A stretch of DNA of 27,481 nucleotides from [Clostridium] leptum DSM 753 (GCA_000154345.1 DS480339.1:1-27481), one strand, 5' to 3'. Shown: positions 1 to 8,652, counted from the stretch's first letter. Made by a program: numbers and translations. Notes: generated by a model from the sequence alone, not told the origin.

Positions 1-40
1 TAGGATTACTGCCCAAAGATAAAAATTCGAGAGAAGCCGA

Positions 41-73
41 GCATCCCGGGGAGGCCCCCACCTCTCCGGATGC
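41..73 (+). terminator. Weak hairpin, possible terminator of an upstream gene
   Basis: The arms 41-54 (GCATCCCGGGGAGG) and 61-73 (CCTCTCCGGATGC) can pair with one bulged C and one G-U pair around a C-rich loop. Only a short T run (CCTTT) follows about five bases later, so this is at best a weak terminator for a gene left of the window. It could also be part of the leader of the gene at 237. Confidence 0.3.
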
Positions 74-97
74 CCGCCTTTAATCCAATAAACTGAC

Positions 98-215
98 GCC
101 TCTAAATCTATACGTTTATAGATAGCTGTATTTAGTGCAACATGTTGTATGTTACTACAATATGTTGCACTATTTCATTGCATGGTTCTGTTCTATAAAC
201 GTATGAGATTGAGGC
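98..215. repeat. Nested inverted repeats in the leader of the surface glycosidase gene
   Basis: Two inverted-repeat pairs are nested. The outer arms 110-121 (ATACGTTTATAG) and 193-204 (CTATAAACGTAT) are perfect over 12 bp and extend imperfectly outward to GCCTC at 98-102 and GAGGC at 211-215. The inner arms 134-149 and 156-171 match over 16 bp with one difference that would be a G-U pair in RNA. The inner arms also hold two palindromic boxes, CAACATGTTG (138-147) and CAATATGTTG (158-167), spaced exactly 20 bp, two helical turns. The element ends about 20 bp before the start codon. It may be a pair of operator sites, a structured mRNA leader, or a small MITE-like element. No convincing -35/-10 pair was found here. 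Confidence 0.6.
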
Positions 216-236
216 TCAAATGAGAGGAGAGAAAAA

Positions 237-3200
237 ATGGGAAAAGGTAAGATTTTGAAAAAGCTGGCGTCAGGAATTATGGCGTTTGCGGTTACTTTGA
301 CTACCCTATCCGCATTGCCTCAGCTTGAAGCGTCAGCGGCGCCCGCGACTCCTAGAATGATCGTGGATATGAATAACCGTCAGGGGGAGATCATGCACGG
401 CGCTTCCGGCTTTCTTTATGGCTTCAGCAGCGATGGCGTGCCTACTACTGATTTAACCACACCTCTGAAGCCCATTGTATTAGCCACGAAAGGGGCATTA
501 GGAACAGAGCATCCTTATAGTGACGCTTTAGATGTTGCGGAAACGTTTTTTAAATCGGGCGGGCAAATGATTCAAATGTATTGCAGCAATTATTATGCCA
601 TCTTTGGTCCGCGGCCGGATAACACCCAATACGCTAAAGATCTGAAGGAAGTAATTGTACCTGCCGTAGTTGAATGGAAAGAACAGTGGAAAGAGAATCA
701 TGGAACTCCCGAGGCTCCCAAAGATGAGTTTGGCAAAATTGATATTGATGAGGCAATCGTTTATCTGCCGATCAATGAAGGAGCTCCTCAGGTGGATCCG
801 GAGACAGGTGTCGCAGATAACCATTATACATTTTATGAATCTTGGAAGCTGTACTATGACGCTATTAAGGAAGCGGATCCCAACGCCGCGGTAGGCGGCC
901 CTAACGACGCGGCTTATGGCCATTGGCGTCCTGGCAGCATGCGGGAGTTTATGAAATTCTGCGCGGAAAACGATTGCTGGCCTGATGTTCAGACCTGGCA
1001 TCAATTAGACGATGGTGAAGGTGCCTTTACCAGATATCCTGGAGAGTTTGCGGAATATAGGTCTATGTGCAAAGAATTTGGAATGCCGGAGCAGACCATC
1101 GTCATTAATGAGTATGCCACAATGGAGGCTTGCGGCGTTCCGGGAATCTTGATTCGGTATATTGCAAATTTGGAAGAAAACAACGCTTACGGCTGCCTGC
1201 CTTTCTGGCATCAGGCGAACAACCTGAATGATTTAGCGGCAGATGCAAACGAACCCAACTCAGCCTGGTGGTTTTATAAGTGGTATGCGGATATGTCTGG
1301 AGACCGGCTGGCCGTTACTGAAGAAAACACTACCAAGACAGGCTTAACTGGTGTTTCGACGATAGATGACAACAAAGCGGTTTCCAGCACTATTTTCGGG
1401 GGTGTAGACGGGGAAGCTACGATTGTATTAAAAGATTTGGATCAAACCCCATCCTTTATGGGAGCCACTAAGGCTCATGTTAAGCTTCAGGCGGCTTATT
1501 TTAAAGGATTTCTTGGCGCGGCTGAGCCGGAAACAGTCATAGAGGGAACCTTTGAACTGAAAGATGGCAATTTAGTAATCGACGTTCAGAATATGCAGGC
1601 GGCCACTGGATACAATCTGGTTGTTACCCCGGCTGCGGAGGAAGATTTGGTCGAACCGCCGCTGGTTTCCAGATACCACGAGGCATATGAGGCCGAGGAT
1701 GCCCAGCTGGTAGGCGGAGCCGTTATGAATGGCAGCGGCGGATACTATGCCTCCGGCAGAGCCTTTGTGCGTAATTTTAGCAAAACGGCTGGCATAAATT
1801 ATACAATTAATGTCCCGGCTGACGGAAAGTACCGTTTGGAATTTGTGTATGGAAATGGTATTGGAACCAACCGCGGCGATGAAGACGCCCATAAACCTGT
1901 CAACAAGATTTATCAGCTGGCAATTGACGGGGCTTCTGAGGACATGCTCTTAGAAAACACTATGCTGAAAGATTGGACAGATATTTATGTCAAGTATGTG
2001 GATCTTACCGCAGGCGAGCACACGATAACGATCCGCGGGGATTCCGATGCATTGGAAGGGGAAGTTTTGCAGGATGTGCTCTATGTAACCTATGTAGGGG
2101 CACAGGGACAGCCGGTTCCTTCCTTCAACACTGTTTTTGAAGCGGAGGAGGCTGATTTTAACACGCTGGCCGATACAGCGGAAACCGCAGTTTCCGTTCA
2201 CTCCGAGCTTAGCGGCTACTCTGGAGGCGGTTATGTAACGGGGCTCAGCGTGAACAAGGTAGCCAACGGCGGAGGCCTGCGCTGGGCGGTTAATGTTCCG
2301 GAAAGCGGGCTTTATAATGTTTCTTTAAACTATCAGTCCAAAACGGAAACAACGGCAAATATCTATGTTGGCAACACAGCTCGAACCTTTGATGGAACGA
2401 AGACAGAATTATCTCTTCCTGTCAGCGGTCAATGGAACGAAGCGTCTGTTGCGGTATATCTGCAAAAAGGTATGAATATCGTAGATGTAGATACCGCGGC
2501 CGAAATTTCATTGGATTACATGAGAATTCAAGGTTCCGCTCGCTCTGCGGACTATGCGGAAACAACCCAGGCGGCAGATACGGTTCCTGAGAGCGCCGAT
2601 ACAGAGGACGTTCCTTATTATGTTTGGAAAGTGAAGGCGGATGACAAGGGCGATCCGGAGCTGTATCAGGAAAACCGCACTGTAAATAAAACAGCTGTCA
2701 CGACAACTCCTGCGGGGACTGAGTACGTAGTGGGACGCAGCGTGTCCGGAGACGCGTCTGCGGCAGAAGACGCTGATAAGTATCTGGAATTTACTTATAC
2801 GGCGGATGAAGCCGGCGTTTACGCTATGCAGATTTTCCATTCTAATGATGAGATATTTGGTACTCATGGCTACAATACGAAGATCATAGATAAATACGCA
2901 TGCGTTCAAGTAAATGATCAGGAGCCGAAAAGATATTTCTTCATTAACTCACTTTCGAAGGATACCTTTAAAGAAAAAACAGTTTACCTGAATTTGGAAG
3001 CCGGCGAAAATACTATTAAGGTATTTAATGATGACAGCTGGTCTGTATTAAAAGGACTCGACGATAATCAAGCGGATGCAGCAGGCTTAAGAAGAGGAGA
3101 CAGCCTCAGCGACAATCGCGAACCGTTGAGCTATTATATGGACAAGCCCGGTAATATTCCGATTACGAATTCCTTGCCTAATATCAGTAAATTTATTATC

Positions 3201-6200
3201 ACGCCGTCATCCCTGAGCCAACCATTAGACACTGGCGATGACGCCCACAAGGTTACCATTAGGACCAGCGAGGGCGGCTTCGCGGTAGCAGATAAAAACG
3301 CGGTGGGCGATAACGGAGAAGTAACCTTTACCATTACCTCTGAGCATGATGTTCAGAGGGCCGCGGTCAATGGTCAAGACGTAGAGCTCACGAATAACGG
3401 AGACGGCAGCTGGACTTATAAGGCGGCGAACCTTCAGAACGATATTGAGTTACAAGTGATTTTTGCGCCTCAGGCGGAGGAAAATGAAAATCAAGACGCG
3501 CTCATCGCCAATAACAGCTTTGGTACAGGAAATACTCAGGGCTGGGCGATTGCTACCAACGGAAGCGCCCAGGTGGAGACCCGTTATTTTAACCAATATG
3601 ACAGTGAGCACTATCTTAAGCTGTCTGGTGCCGAAGATTATGTGGCCCAGCTTAGCCAGACGGTTACTGTACCGGAAAGCGGCGTATATTCTTTGGATTT
3701 TGTCATAAAAAATCTGGGACTTGATGCCAGCGTTATTGGAGAATATAACAGCCTAGAGCTAACCGTAGCAGTAGATGGCAAGATTCAGGCTTATCAGATG
3801 ATTACGCCGAGCAGCGGCTATCAGGCCATAAGCAGCCTGATGAATGCTGCCAGAGACAACGCGGAGGTTCAGTTCACTTTAAAAATTGACGCGAAAGCAG
3901 GATTTGAGGCCTATGTAGATGATTTTACGTTGACAAAGAGCGATATCGAAAGAGAAAGTCTTGCTTATTTTGTCGATTGCGGAGATCATGATCCCTCTAC
4001 GTTACCTGACGGGGAGGTATTTGGCCTTTACAATACGGTAACGGATCAATTATTTAAAGAAGACCCCGCCACAGGGAAGCAATGGGGCGTTATTGACTAT
4101 TTAAATCCCGAGGGCGTCAATCACGGCGGCGAGTCTAAAGGCGCGTTTACCCGGAATACTTCTCCAAATTGCAACGACGGACAATCAGATGTACCCTCTA
4201 AAACTACAAACTACCGCTATGCCGCCGGACAGGATGGCAATGCGCAGATTTTAGAGCAAATCGGAGAAATGTATGTGGATTATAAATTCCAATTGGAGCC
4301 TAACCAGACTTATGATGTTGAGGTGTGTGTCGGAAACAATTGGTCTAATTCCAGTCCGGTAAATATTTACGCGAATTACATGTCTGAAAAACAGCTGGCG
4401 GCAGCTGGATTAGCAGAGCAATCTTCTGCCTTTAGCGTATTAGGAGAGAAGGTTGAAATTGAGCCCAAAAATTATCAGACGGTTTCTGGGACTGTTCAGG
4501 CGGATCAAGACGGATTTGTTACCATTAATGTCAGACGTCCTTTACCGGCGTCAAACGCTACCATTAATGTCAATTATATTTATATCCGTCAGGCACAGGA
4601 TTTACAAGAATATCTTGATCTGCTAAACAGCCTGCTAGAGAACGTAGATTCTCTGGATACGGAAGGCCTGCCTGAAAGAGCCAAGGCTATTGTGGACAAG
4701 GCCATCGGATTTGCGACAGAGGTTGCGGGCTCGGAACTCACTGAAAATGATTCTGTCGTCGTAAATAATGCCATTGAAGCCTTGAAATATGCCATTCACA
4801 CGGTTAATTCCATACCGGATGAATCTTTGCTCTATTTTGTCGACTGCGGCGACCATGGAACGTCTACCGTTTCTAAAGGAGATAGATTTGGCTTGTTTAA
4901 TACGAAAACGGACCAAATCTATGGGGCTGATCCTGGCACCGGAAAGATTTGGGGCGTGGATGATCCTAACGGAAGCTCTAATGGACCAGGTCTGACGAAC
5001 GATGAAGGCGTGTATACACGATATACCTGGGCTCATGAGCGTGACCAGGAAGACCAGGTAGCGCTGGACAATTTAGATAAAAACATTACTTTCCGTTATG
5101 CATGCGGACAGGATGGAGCCGGAATTGACCCACGCTATGTTACCTATCGGTTCCAGGTGGATTCGCAGGATGGAACTTATCCGGTGGAAGTAGGGTTAGG
5201 AAATATCTGGGGAAATTCTGCAAACCCCACAGTTTATGCAAACCTGGATACTGATGCGGAAGTATTGCTTGGCGAAAATCTGAATATTCCGAATAAGGGG
5301 AATGTTACGGTAACTGGAGAAGTCCAAGCGAAGGACGGATATATTTCAATTGATGTCCGCTCTAGCGACGCAACCATTAACTTGAATTATATTAAGATTG
5401 GAGTCAGCGCTTCTCAGCCTGAAGCTGCGCTCACCGGTATCGAAGTGACGGCACCCACCAAAACTGAATATGAAATAGGAGAAAAGCTGGATACGTCAGG
5501 TTTGGTGGTCACTGCCCGCTACAGCGACGGATCTGCTGCAGTGCTGACAGAAACTCAATATACGCTCACTGGCTTCTCATCAGAGGAGGCTGGTGAAAAG
5601 ACAGTTACAGTTTCCTACACGGAAGACGGCGTGACCAAGACGGCAGCCTTTGAGGTAACCGTGAAAGAGAAGCCCGTAGAGGTAACTCTGGAATCCATCA
5701 CCGTGACCGCTCCCACCAAGACTGAATATGCGATCGGTGACGAGCTGGATCTGGCCGGCGTGGTAGTGACTGCAAAGTACAGCGACGGCACCGAGAAGGT
5801 ATTGGCGGCCGAGGATTATGTGGTGAGCGCATTCGATTCTTCCACCGCTGGAGAGAAGATGGTGACAGTTTCCTACACGGAGGACGGCGTGACCAAGACG
5901 GCGGCCTTTACCGTAACCGTGAAGGAGAGCTCCGGCAGCAGCGAGGATCCGGGCACTAGCGAGGATCCGGGCACTAGCGAGGATCCGGGCACTAGCGAGG
6001 ATCCGGGCACTAGCGAGGATCCAGGCACTAGCGAGGATCCGGGCAGCAGTGAAGGACCTGGAACTGGCAGCAGCGGCTCTGAAAGCGGCGGAACAGAATC
6101 CGGAACCGGCAGCGGGACAGAGAACAATAATAACGCTCAGACCGGCGACGGAATGACGGTGCCGATTATCCTTTTAAGCCTGTTAGTCGCGGCGAGCGCG

Positions 6201-6242
6201 GGAATCGCGGTTGTCTTAGGCAAAAAACGCAGGCTGGGATAA
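237..6242 (+). CDS. Secreted, wall-anchored multimodular clan GH-A glycoside hydrolase (GH39-like)
   Basis: A 2001-residue surface enzyme with AGGAGA six bases before ATG. Seen in order: signal peptide (1-35, cleavage near ASAA); a catalytic TIM-barrel-like region (about 40-460) with NEG (E181, likely acid/base) and NEY (E292, likely nucleophile) in the clan GH-A arrangement; CBM6/35-like beta-sandwich modules at about 480-625 and 630-770 (AYEAEDA and VFEAEEA starts); another carbohydrate-binding-like module at 795-945; an Ig-like stretch at 985-1080; a CBM4/22-like module at 1085-1240; two malectin-like repeats starting YFVDCGDH (about 1242-1455 and 1533-1725) joined by a helical linker; two Big-type Ig repeats (1735-1898); a Ser/Glu/Pro/Gly stalk; and a sorting tail with AQTGD, a hydrophobic segment and KKRR. 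Known for such architectures: polysaccharide cleavage at the cell surface. The GH family and substrate are not certain; GH39-like is my best reading, and the importer and GH31 genes downstream fit glycan use. The anchor motif departs from LPXTG. Confidence 0.85.
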   Translation: MGKGKILKKLASGIMAFAVTLTTLSALPQLEASAAPATPRMIVDMNNRQGEIMHGASGFLYGFSSDGVPTTDLTTPLKPIVLATKGALGTEHPYSDALDVAETFFKSGGQMIQMYCSNYYAIFGPRPDNTQYAKDLKEVIVPAVVEWKEQWKENHGTPEAPKDEFGKIDIDEAIVYLPINEGAPQVDPETGVADNHYTFYESWKLYYDAIKEADPNAAVGGPNDAAYGHWRPGSMREFMKFCAENDCWPDVQTWHQLDDGEGAFTRYPGEFAEYRSMCKEFGMPEQTIVINEYATMEACGVPGILIRYIANLEENNAYGCLPFWHQANNLNDLAADANEPNSAWWFYKWYADMSGDRLAVTEENTTKTGLTGVSTIDDNKAVSSTIFGGVDGEATIVLKDLDQTPSFMGATKAHVKLQAAYFKGFLGAAEPETVIEGTFELKDGNLVIDVQNMQAATGYNLVVTPAAEEDLVEPPLVSRYHEAYEAEDAQLVGGAVMNGSGGYYASGRAFVRNFSKTAGINYTINVPADGKYRLEFVYGNGIGTNRGDEDAHKPVNKIYQLAIDGASEDMLLENTMLKDWTDIYVKYVDLTAGEHTITIRGDSDALEGEVLQDVLYVTYVGAQGQPVPSFNTVFEAEEADFNTLADTAETAVSVHSELSGYSGGGYVTGLSVNKVANGGGLRWAVNVPESGLYNVSLNYQSKTETTANIYVGNTARTFDGTKTELSLPVSGQWNEASVAVYLQKGMNIVDVDTAAEISLDYMRIQGSARSADYAETTQAADTVPESADTEDVPYYVWKVKADDKGDPELYQENRTVNKTAVTTTPAGTEYVVGRSVSGDASAAEDADKYLEFTYTADEAGVYAMQIFHSNDEIFGTHGYNTKIIDKYACVQVNDQEPKRYFFINSLSKDTFKEKTVYLNLEAGENTIKVFNDDSWSVLKGLDDNQADAAGLRRGDSLSDNREPLSYYMDKPGNIPITNSLPNISKFIITPSSLSQPLDTGDDAHKVTIRTSEGGFAVADKNAVGDNGEVTFTITSEHDVQRAAVNGQDVELTNNGDGSWTYKAANLQNDIELQVIFAPQAEENENQDALIANNSFGTGNTQGWAIATNGSAQVETRYFNQYDSEHYLKLSGAEDYVAQLSQTVTVPESGVYSLDFVIKNLGLDASVIGEYNSLELTVAVDGKIQAYQMITPSSGYQAISSLMNAARDNAEVQFTLKIDAKAGFEAYVDDFTLTKSDIERESLAYFVDCGDHDPSTLPDGEVFGLYNTVTDQLFKEDPATGKQWGVIDYLNPEGVNHGGESKGAFTRNTSPNCNDGQSDVPSKTTNYRYAAGQDGNAQILEQIGEMYVDYKFQLEPNQTYDVEVCVGNNWSNSSPVNIYANYMSEKQLAAAGLAEQSSAFSVLGEKVEIEPKNYQTVSGTVQADQDGFVTINVRRPLPASNATINVNYIYIRQAQDLQEYLDLLNSLLENVDSLDTEGLPERAKAIVDKAIGFATEVAGSELTENDSVVVNNAIEALKYAIHTVNSIPDESLLYFVDCGDHGTSTVSKGDRFGLFNTKTDQIYGADPGTGKIWGVDDPNGSSNGPGLTNDEGVYTRYTWAHERDQEDQVALDNLDKNITFRYACGQDGAGIDPRYVTYRFQVDSQDGTYPVEVGLGNIWGNSANPTVYANLDTDAEVLLGENLNIPNKGNVTVTGEVQAKDGYISIDVRSSDATINLNYIKIGVSASQPEAALTGIEVTAPTKTEYEIGEKLDTSGLVVTARYSDGSAAVLTETQYTLTGFSSEEAGEKTVTVSYTEDGVTKTAAFEVTVKEKPVEVTLESITVTAPTKTEYAIGDELDLAGVVVTAKYSDGTEKVLAAEDYVVSAFDSSTAGEKMVTVSYTEDGVTKTAAFTVTVKESSGSSEDPGTSEDPGTSEDPGTSEDPGTSEDPGTSEDPGSSEGPGTGSSGSESGGTESGTGSGTENNNNAQTGDGMTVPIILLSLLVAASAGIAVVLGKKRRLG
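5943..6050 (+). repeat. 18-bp tandem repeat encoding the EDPGTS stalk
   Basis: Unit GAGGATCCGGGCACTAGC occurs at 5943-5960, 5961-5978, 5979-5996 and 5997-6014 without change, at 6015-6032 with one substitution, and at 6033-6050 with a degenerate 3' end. Each unit encodes Glu-Asp-Pro-Gly-Thr-Ser, a wall-spanning stalk between the Ig-like repeats and the sorting tail. The unit is a multiple of three, so copy-number change by slippage would alter stalk length without a frameshift. Confidence 0.9.
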
Positions 6243-6281
6243 GCAAGACGCCGAAATACAAACCTTTTACTAACCTCCTGG

Positions 6282-6311
6282 AAAAGCCTCACCTTTTGGG
6301 GTGAGGCTTTT
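6282..6311 (+). terminator. Intrinsic terminator after the surface glycosidase
   Basis: A perfect 12-bp stem AAAAGCCTCACC (6282-6293) / GGTGAGGCTTTT (6300-6311) with a TTTTGG loop. The stem ends in an A/T tract on both sides, so it could work in either direction. It lies 40 bp after the stop codon and separates the glycosidase from the importer genes. Confidence 0.8.
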
Positions 6312-6668
6312 CTGCGTCTAAGGCTGAAAGGAACAGAGATTTATGGCTTGACCCTCTGACGCGCCGCCCGGTATGGTTTCTTACTGAACCGAACGGCCGA
6401 AAAGGGTGGCAAGAAGCTTGGAGCCCCCGCCGGGCAGCGGGAAAGCCGTGGGAAATGTGAGGAAAGGGGGCGCCCTGATCTCTGAACACCCTCAATGGGA
6501 GGCCTTTAGTTAATTATCACAGGAACAAAAAAGGATAGAAAGGTATTTTAGAAAAAAGTTTGAAAAAGCTTAGTTTTGTACTCCTTTCTTAGAATAATTG
6601 AGTACCGCAGGGAATGGGCAAAGGCTATAATAAAGGTAAGAAAAGATTAACGGGTAAGGAGGGGGAAT
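6312..6668. other. Gene-free stretch before the importer genes
   Basis: About 360 bp with no credible gene on either strand. The first half is GC-rich, the second AT-rich. A TATAAT box at 6626-6631 is a plausible -10, but no good -35 lies 16-18 bp upstream; TTGAGT at 6598-6603 is 22 bp away. This is where a sugar-binding protein gene is usually found in CUT1 operons, and none is present. Confidence 0.5.
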
Positions 6669-6761
6669 ATGAGGCGTGGGGGCAGATGGCTTCATAGTGC
6701 CGGAAAAGCGATGGGCCGTCCGGAGCGGATATGGTTTACAGAAAGAATAAACAAAGATTAA
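6669..6761 (+). CDS. Possible 30-residue leader ORF with a strong ribosome binding site
   Basis: ATG at 6669 is preceded by TAAGGAGGGGG (6655-6665), among the strongest Shine-Dalgarno sequences in the window, at close spacing. The frame runs 30 codons to TAA at 6759-6761, and the permease ATG follows 25 bp later. The peptide is basic, rich in Arg and Gly (starting MRRGGRW), with no signal or membrane segment. It may be a leader peptide coupling translation into the permease gene, or the start of a gene whose remainder is lost. The evidence is the ribosome binding site and position only. Confidence 0.35.
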   Translation: MRRGGRWLHSAGKAMGRPERIWFTERINKD

Positions 6762-6786
6762 ACAAGGTTTGGAAAGTGGTGAAACA

Positions 6787-7686
6787 ATGAAAAAGCTGAA
6801 AAAATTTTTTCGATATGACAACATAGGATATTTTTTCGTGCTTCCGGCAGTGATTTACATGCTGTTTTTTGTGGGCTACCCTATTGTAAGCAACTTCATT
6901 TTAAGCTTTCAGGATGTAACGGTAAAGACCTTAAGCAGCCCCAATAAGCCCTTTGCTGGAATCGAAAACTATCAGACCCTGTTCCAGGATGAGGTTTTGC
7001 GGACCTCCATTATCAACACTCTGCTGTTTACAGTGCTGTGCCTGGTATTCCAGTTTATGATCGGTTTTCTGCTGGCCTTGTTCTTTAACCGCAGGTTTTC
7101 CTTTGCCAAGCCGGTCAGGGGATTGCTGATGATGCCCTGGATGATCCCGATCACGGTAACCGCCCTGATCTTTAAATTTATGTTCAGCTCTAATGTGGGC
7201 ATCATCAATCAGGCGCTGATGGGAATCGGCCTGATCAGCGCTCCGATCGACTGGCTGACCCAGCCGGCAACGGCGATGATCGCCCTGATTATCTCCAATG
7301 TTTGGATCGGCATCCCCTTTAATATGATTTTGATTTCCACAGGCCTGACCACCATTCCCACGGAGCTTTACGAGAGCGCGGGCATTGACGGCGCCAATAA
7401 GCTTCAGACGTTCTGGAAGATCACAGTGCCCATGCTGAAGCCTACCATCGGTTCGGTGCTGATCCTGGGCTTTATCTACACCTTTAAGGTTTTCGACCTG
7501 GTATTTGTGATGACCGGAGGCGGGCCGGTAAACTCTACCCAGATGCTGTCCACCTACTCCTACAAGCTGTCGTTTAATATGTTTAAATACAGCCAGGGAG
7601 CGGCTGCCGCTAACGTGTTGTTTGTCATTCTCTTTATTGTCAGCCTGATCTATCTTAAATTTGCCTATTCAGAGGAGGATTTATAA
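6787..7686 (+). CDS. CUT1 sugar ABC importer, MalF/UgpA-type permease
   Basis: A 299-residue integral membrane subunit of a carbohydrate importer. It has about six hydrophobic segments, starting with one after the basic N-terminus (YFFVLPAVIYMLFF), and the EAA loop E196-S-A-G-I-D201-G202 followed by a helix and TVP, which docks on the ATPase. I chose ATG 6787 (MKKLKKFF) with GGAAAGTGG upstream; a TTG at 6769 in the same frame would add six residues but is less well placed. The stop overlaps the next start (TAATG), so the two permeases are translationally coupled and should form the heterodimer. The substrate cannot be read from the sequence; neighbouring glycosidases suggest an oligosaccharide. 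Confidence 0.93.
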   Translation: MKKLKKFFRYDNIGYFFVLPAVIYMLFFVGYPIVSNFILSFQDVTVKTLSSPNKPFAGIENYQTLFQDEVLRTSIINTLLFTVLCLVFQFMIGFLLALFFNRRFSFAKPVRGLLMMPWMIPITVTALIFKFMFSSNVGIINQALMGIGLISAPIDWLTQPATAMIALIISNVWIGIPFNMILISTGLTTIPTELYESAGIDGANKLQTFWKITVPMLKPTIGSVLILGFIYTFKVFDLVFVMTGGGPVNSTQMLSTYSYKLSFNMFKYSQGAAAANVLFVILFIVSLIYLKFAYSEEDL

Positions 7687-8534
7687 TGAATGCGGAAAAA
7701 AAGCTGAAGGGGAAAAGCAACGCGCTGTTCTGCGTTCTGTCCTTGGTCCTGTTAGTGGTCCTTCTTTTCCCGCTTTATTGGATTTTAGTGACCTCCTTGA
7801 AAACAGAGCAGGAAATCTTCCGGATTCCTCCCACGCTGTTCCCCAGCGTGCTGAATACGGATTCCTACGCGGCGCAGCTTCAAAGCGGCGATTTCAATAT
7901 GTTTCAGTCCTTTGGCAACAGCATGATCATTGCGCTGAGCTGTACGGCGATCGCGGTCATTCTTTCCGTACCGGCCTCCTACGGCCTGGCCCGGTTCCGC
8001 TTTAGGGGAAAGAAGGTATGCATCTTGAGCTTTTTGATCACCCAGATGCTTCCTGTATCCGTAATTTTGACCCCGATGTTTATCATCTTTAAAAACATGT
8101 CGTTATTAAATACATATTTTTCGGCGATTCTGGCGGACGCGACGATCGGAATTCCCTTTTCCGTCCTGATTTTGAAGAACTATTTCGGCTCCATTCCGAA
8201 GGAGCTGGAGGATGCGGCGAGCATCGACGGCTGTAACCGGTTCAGCGCGTTTTTGAGAATCTTTGTCCCGATCGCCTTGCCGGGCGTGGTGGTATGCGCC
8301 ATTTTCTCTTTCCTGTACGCCTGGGGCGACCTGGCTTACGGCATGACCTTTATTCAGGACCAGGTCAACCGTCCCATTACCGCGGGAATCTTTAACTTTA
8401 TGGGACAGTACGGCACCAAGTGGAGCTATCTGACGGCGTTCGCGGTTGTTACCATTATCCCGGTAGCGTTAATTTTCATCTTTATGCAGAAATATATTAT
8501 CAGCGGCCTGACAGCCGGCGCGGTCAAGGGGTAA
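7686..8534 (+). CDS. CUT1 sugar ABC importer, MalG/UgpE-type permease
   Basis: A 282-residue partner of the preceding permease. It has an N-terminal membrane segment (about 14-34, ending PLYWILVTSLK, typical of MalG-type subunits), further hydrophobic segments, and the EAA loop E-D-A-A-S-I-D181-G182 before the FVPIALPG turn. AGAGGAGG (7671-7678) precedes ATG 7686, which shares one base with the upstream stop. No solute-binding protein or ATPase gene is in the window. A shared MsmK-type ATPase elsewhere is common for CUT1 systems in Firmicutes (known for the family); the binding protein must also be elsewhere. Confidence 0.93.
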   Translation: MNAEKKLKGKSNALFCVLSLVLLVVLLFPLYWILVTSLKTEQEIFRIPPTLFPSVLNTDSYAAQLQSGDFNMFQSFGNSMIIALSCTAIAVILSVPASYGLARFRFRGKKVCILSFLITQMLPVSVILTPMFIIFKNMSLLNTYFSAILADATIGIPFSVLILKNYFGSIPKELEDAASIDGCNRFSAFLRIFVPIALPGVVVCAIFSFLYAWGDLAYGMTFIQDQVNRPITAGIFNFMGQYGTKWSYLTAFAVVTIIPVALIFIFMQKYIISGLTAGAVKG

Positions 8535-8575
8535 GGCCGGGAAAGAGCAGTGCCGAAGGAGAGCGGGAATTTTTT

Positions 8576-8599
8576 GAAAAGCCTGTAAGGAGGCTTTTC
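8576..8599 (+). other. Intercistronic hairpin between permease and GH31 genes
   Basis: GAAAAGCCT (8576-8584) and AGGCTTTTC (8591-8599) form a perfect 9-bp stem with a GTAAGG loop in the 118-bp gap before the GH31 gene. No T run follows, so it is not a good terminator. It more likely acts in mRNA processing or stability, or causes partial attenuation, within one operon. Confidence 0.45.
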
Positions 8600-8652
8600 A
8601 ATTTCAGCAGGCGGAAGCACGATAAAAATCAAAAAGCAAGGAGGCAGAAAGG

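Noticed and set aside
5943..6050. CRISPR-like array
   Set aside because: The 18-bp units are contiguous with no spacers and are in frame within a coding sequence.
5873..6127. Minus-strand frame with repeated Pro-Gly-Ser-Ser-Leu-Val
   Set aside because: It is the antisense shadow of the 18-bp EDPGTS repeat within the glycosidase gene.
6289..6495. 68-codon minus-strand frame after the glycosidase
   Set aside because: It runs into the terminator stem, has no ribosome binding site and resembles no family.
7661..8005. 114-codon plus-strand frame overlapping the second permease
   Set aside because: It is out of frame with a clear MalG-type permease that has its own ribosome binding site; a shadow frame.
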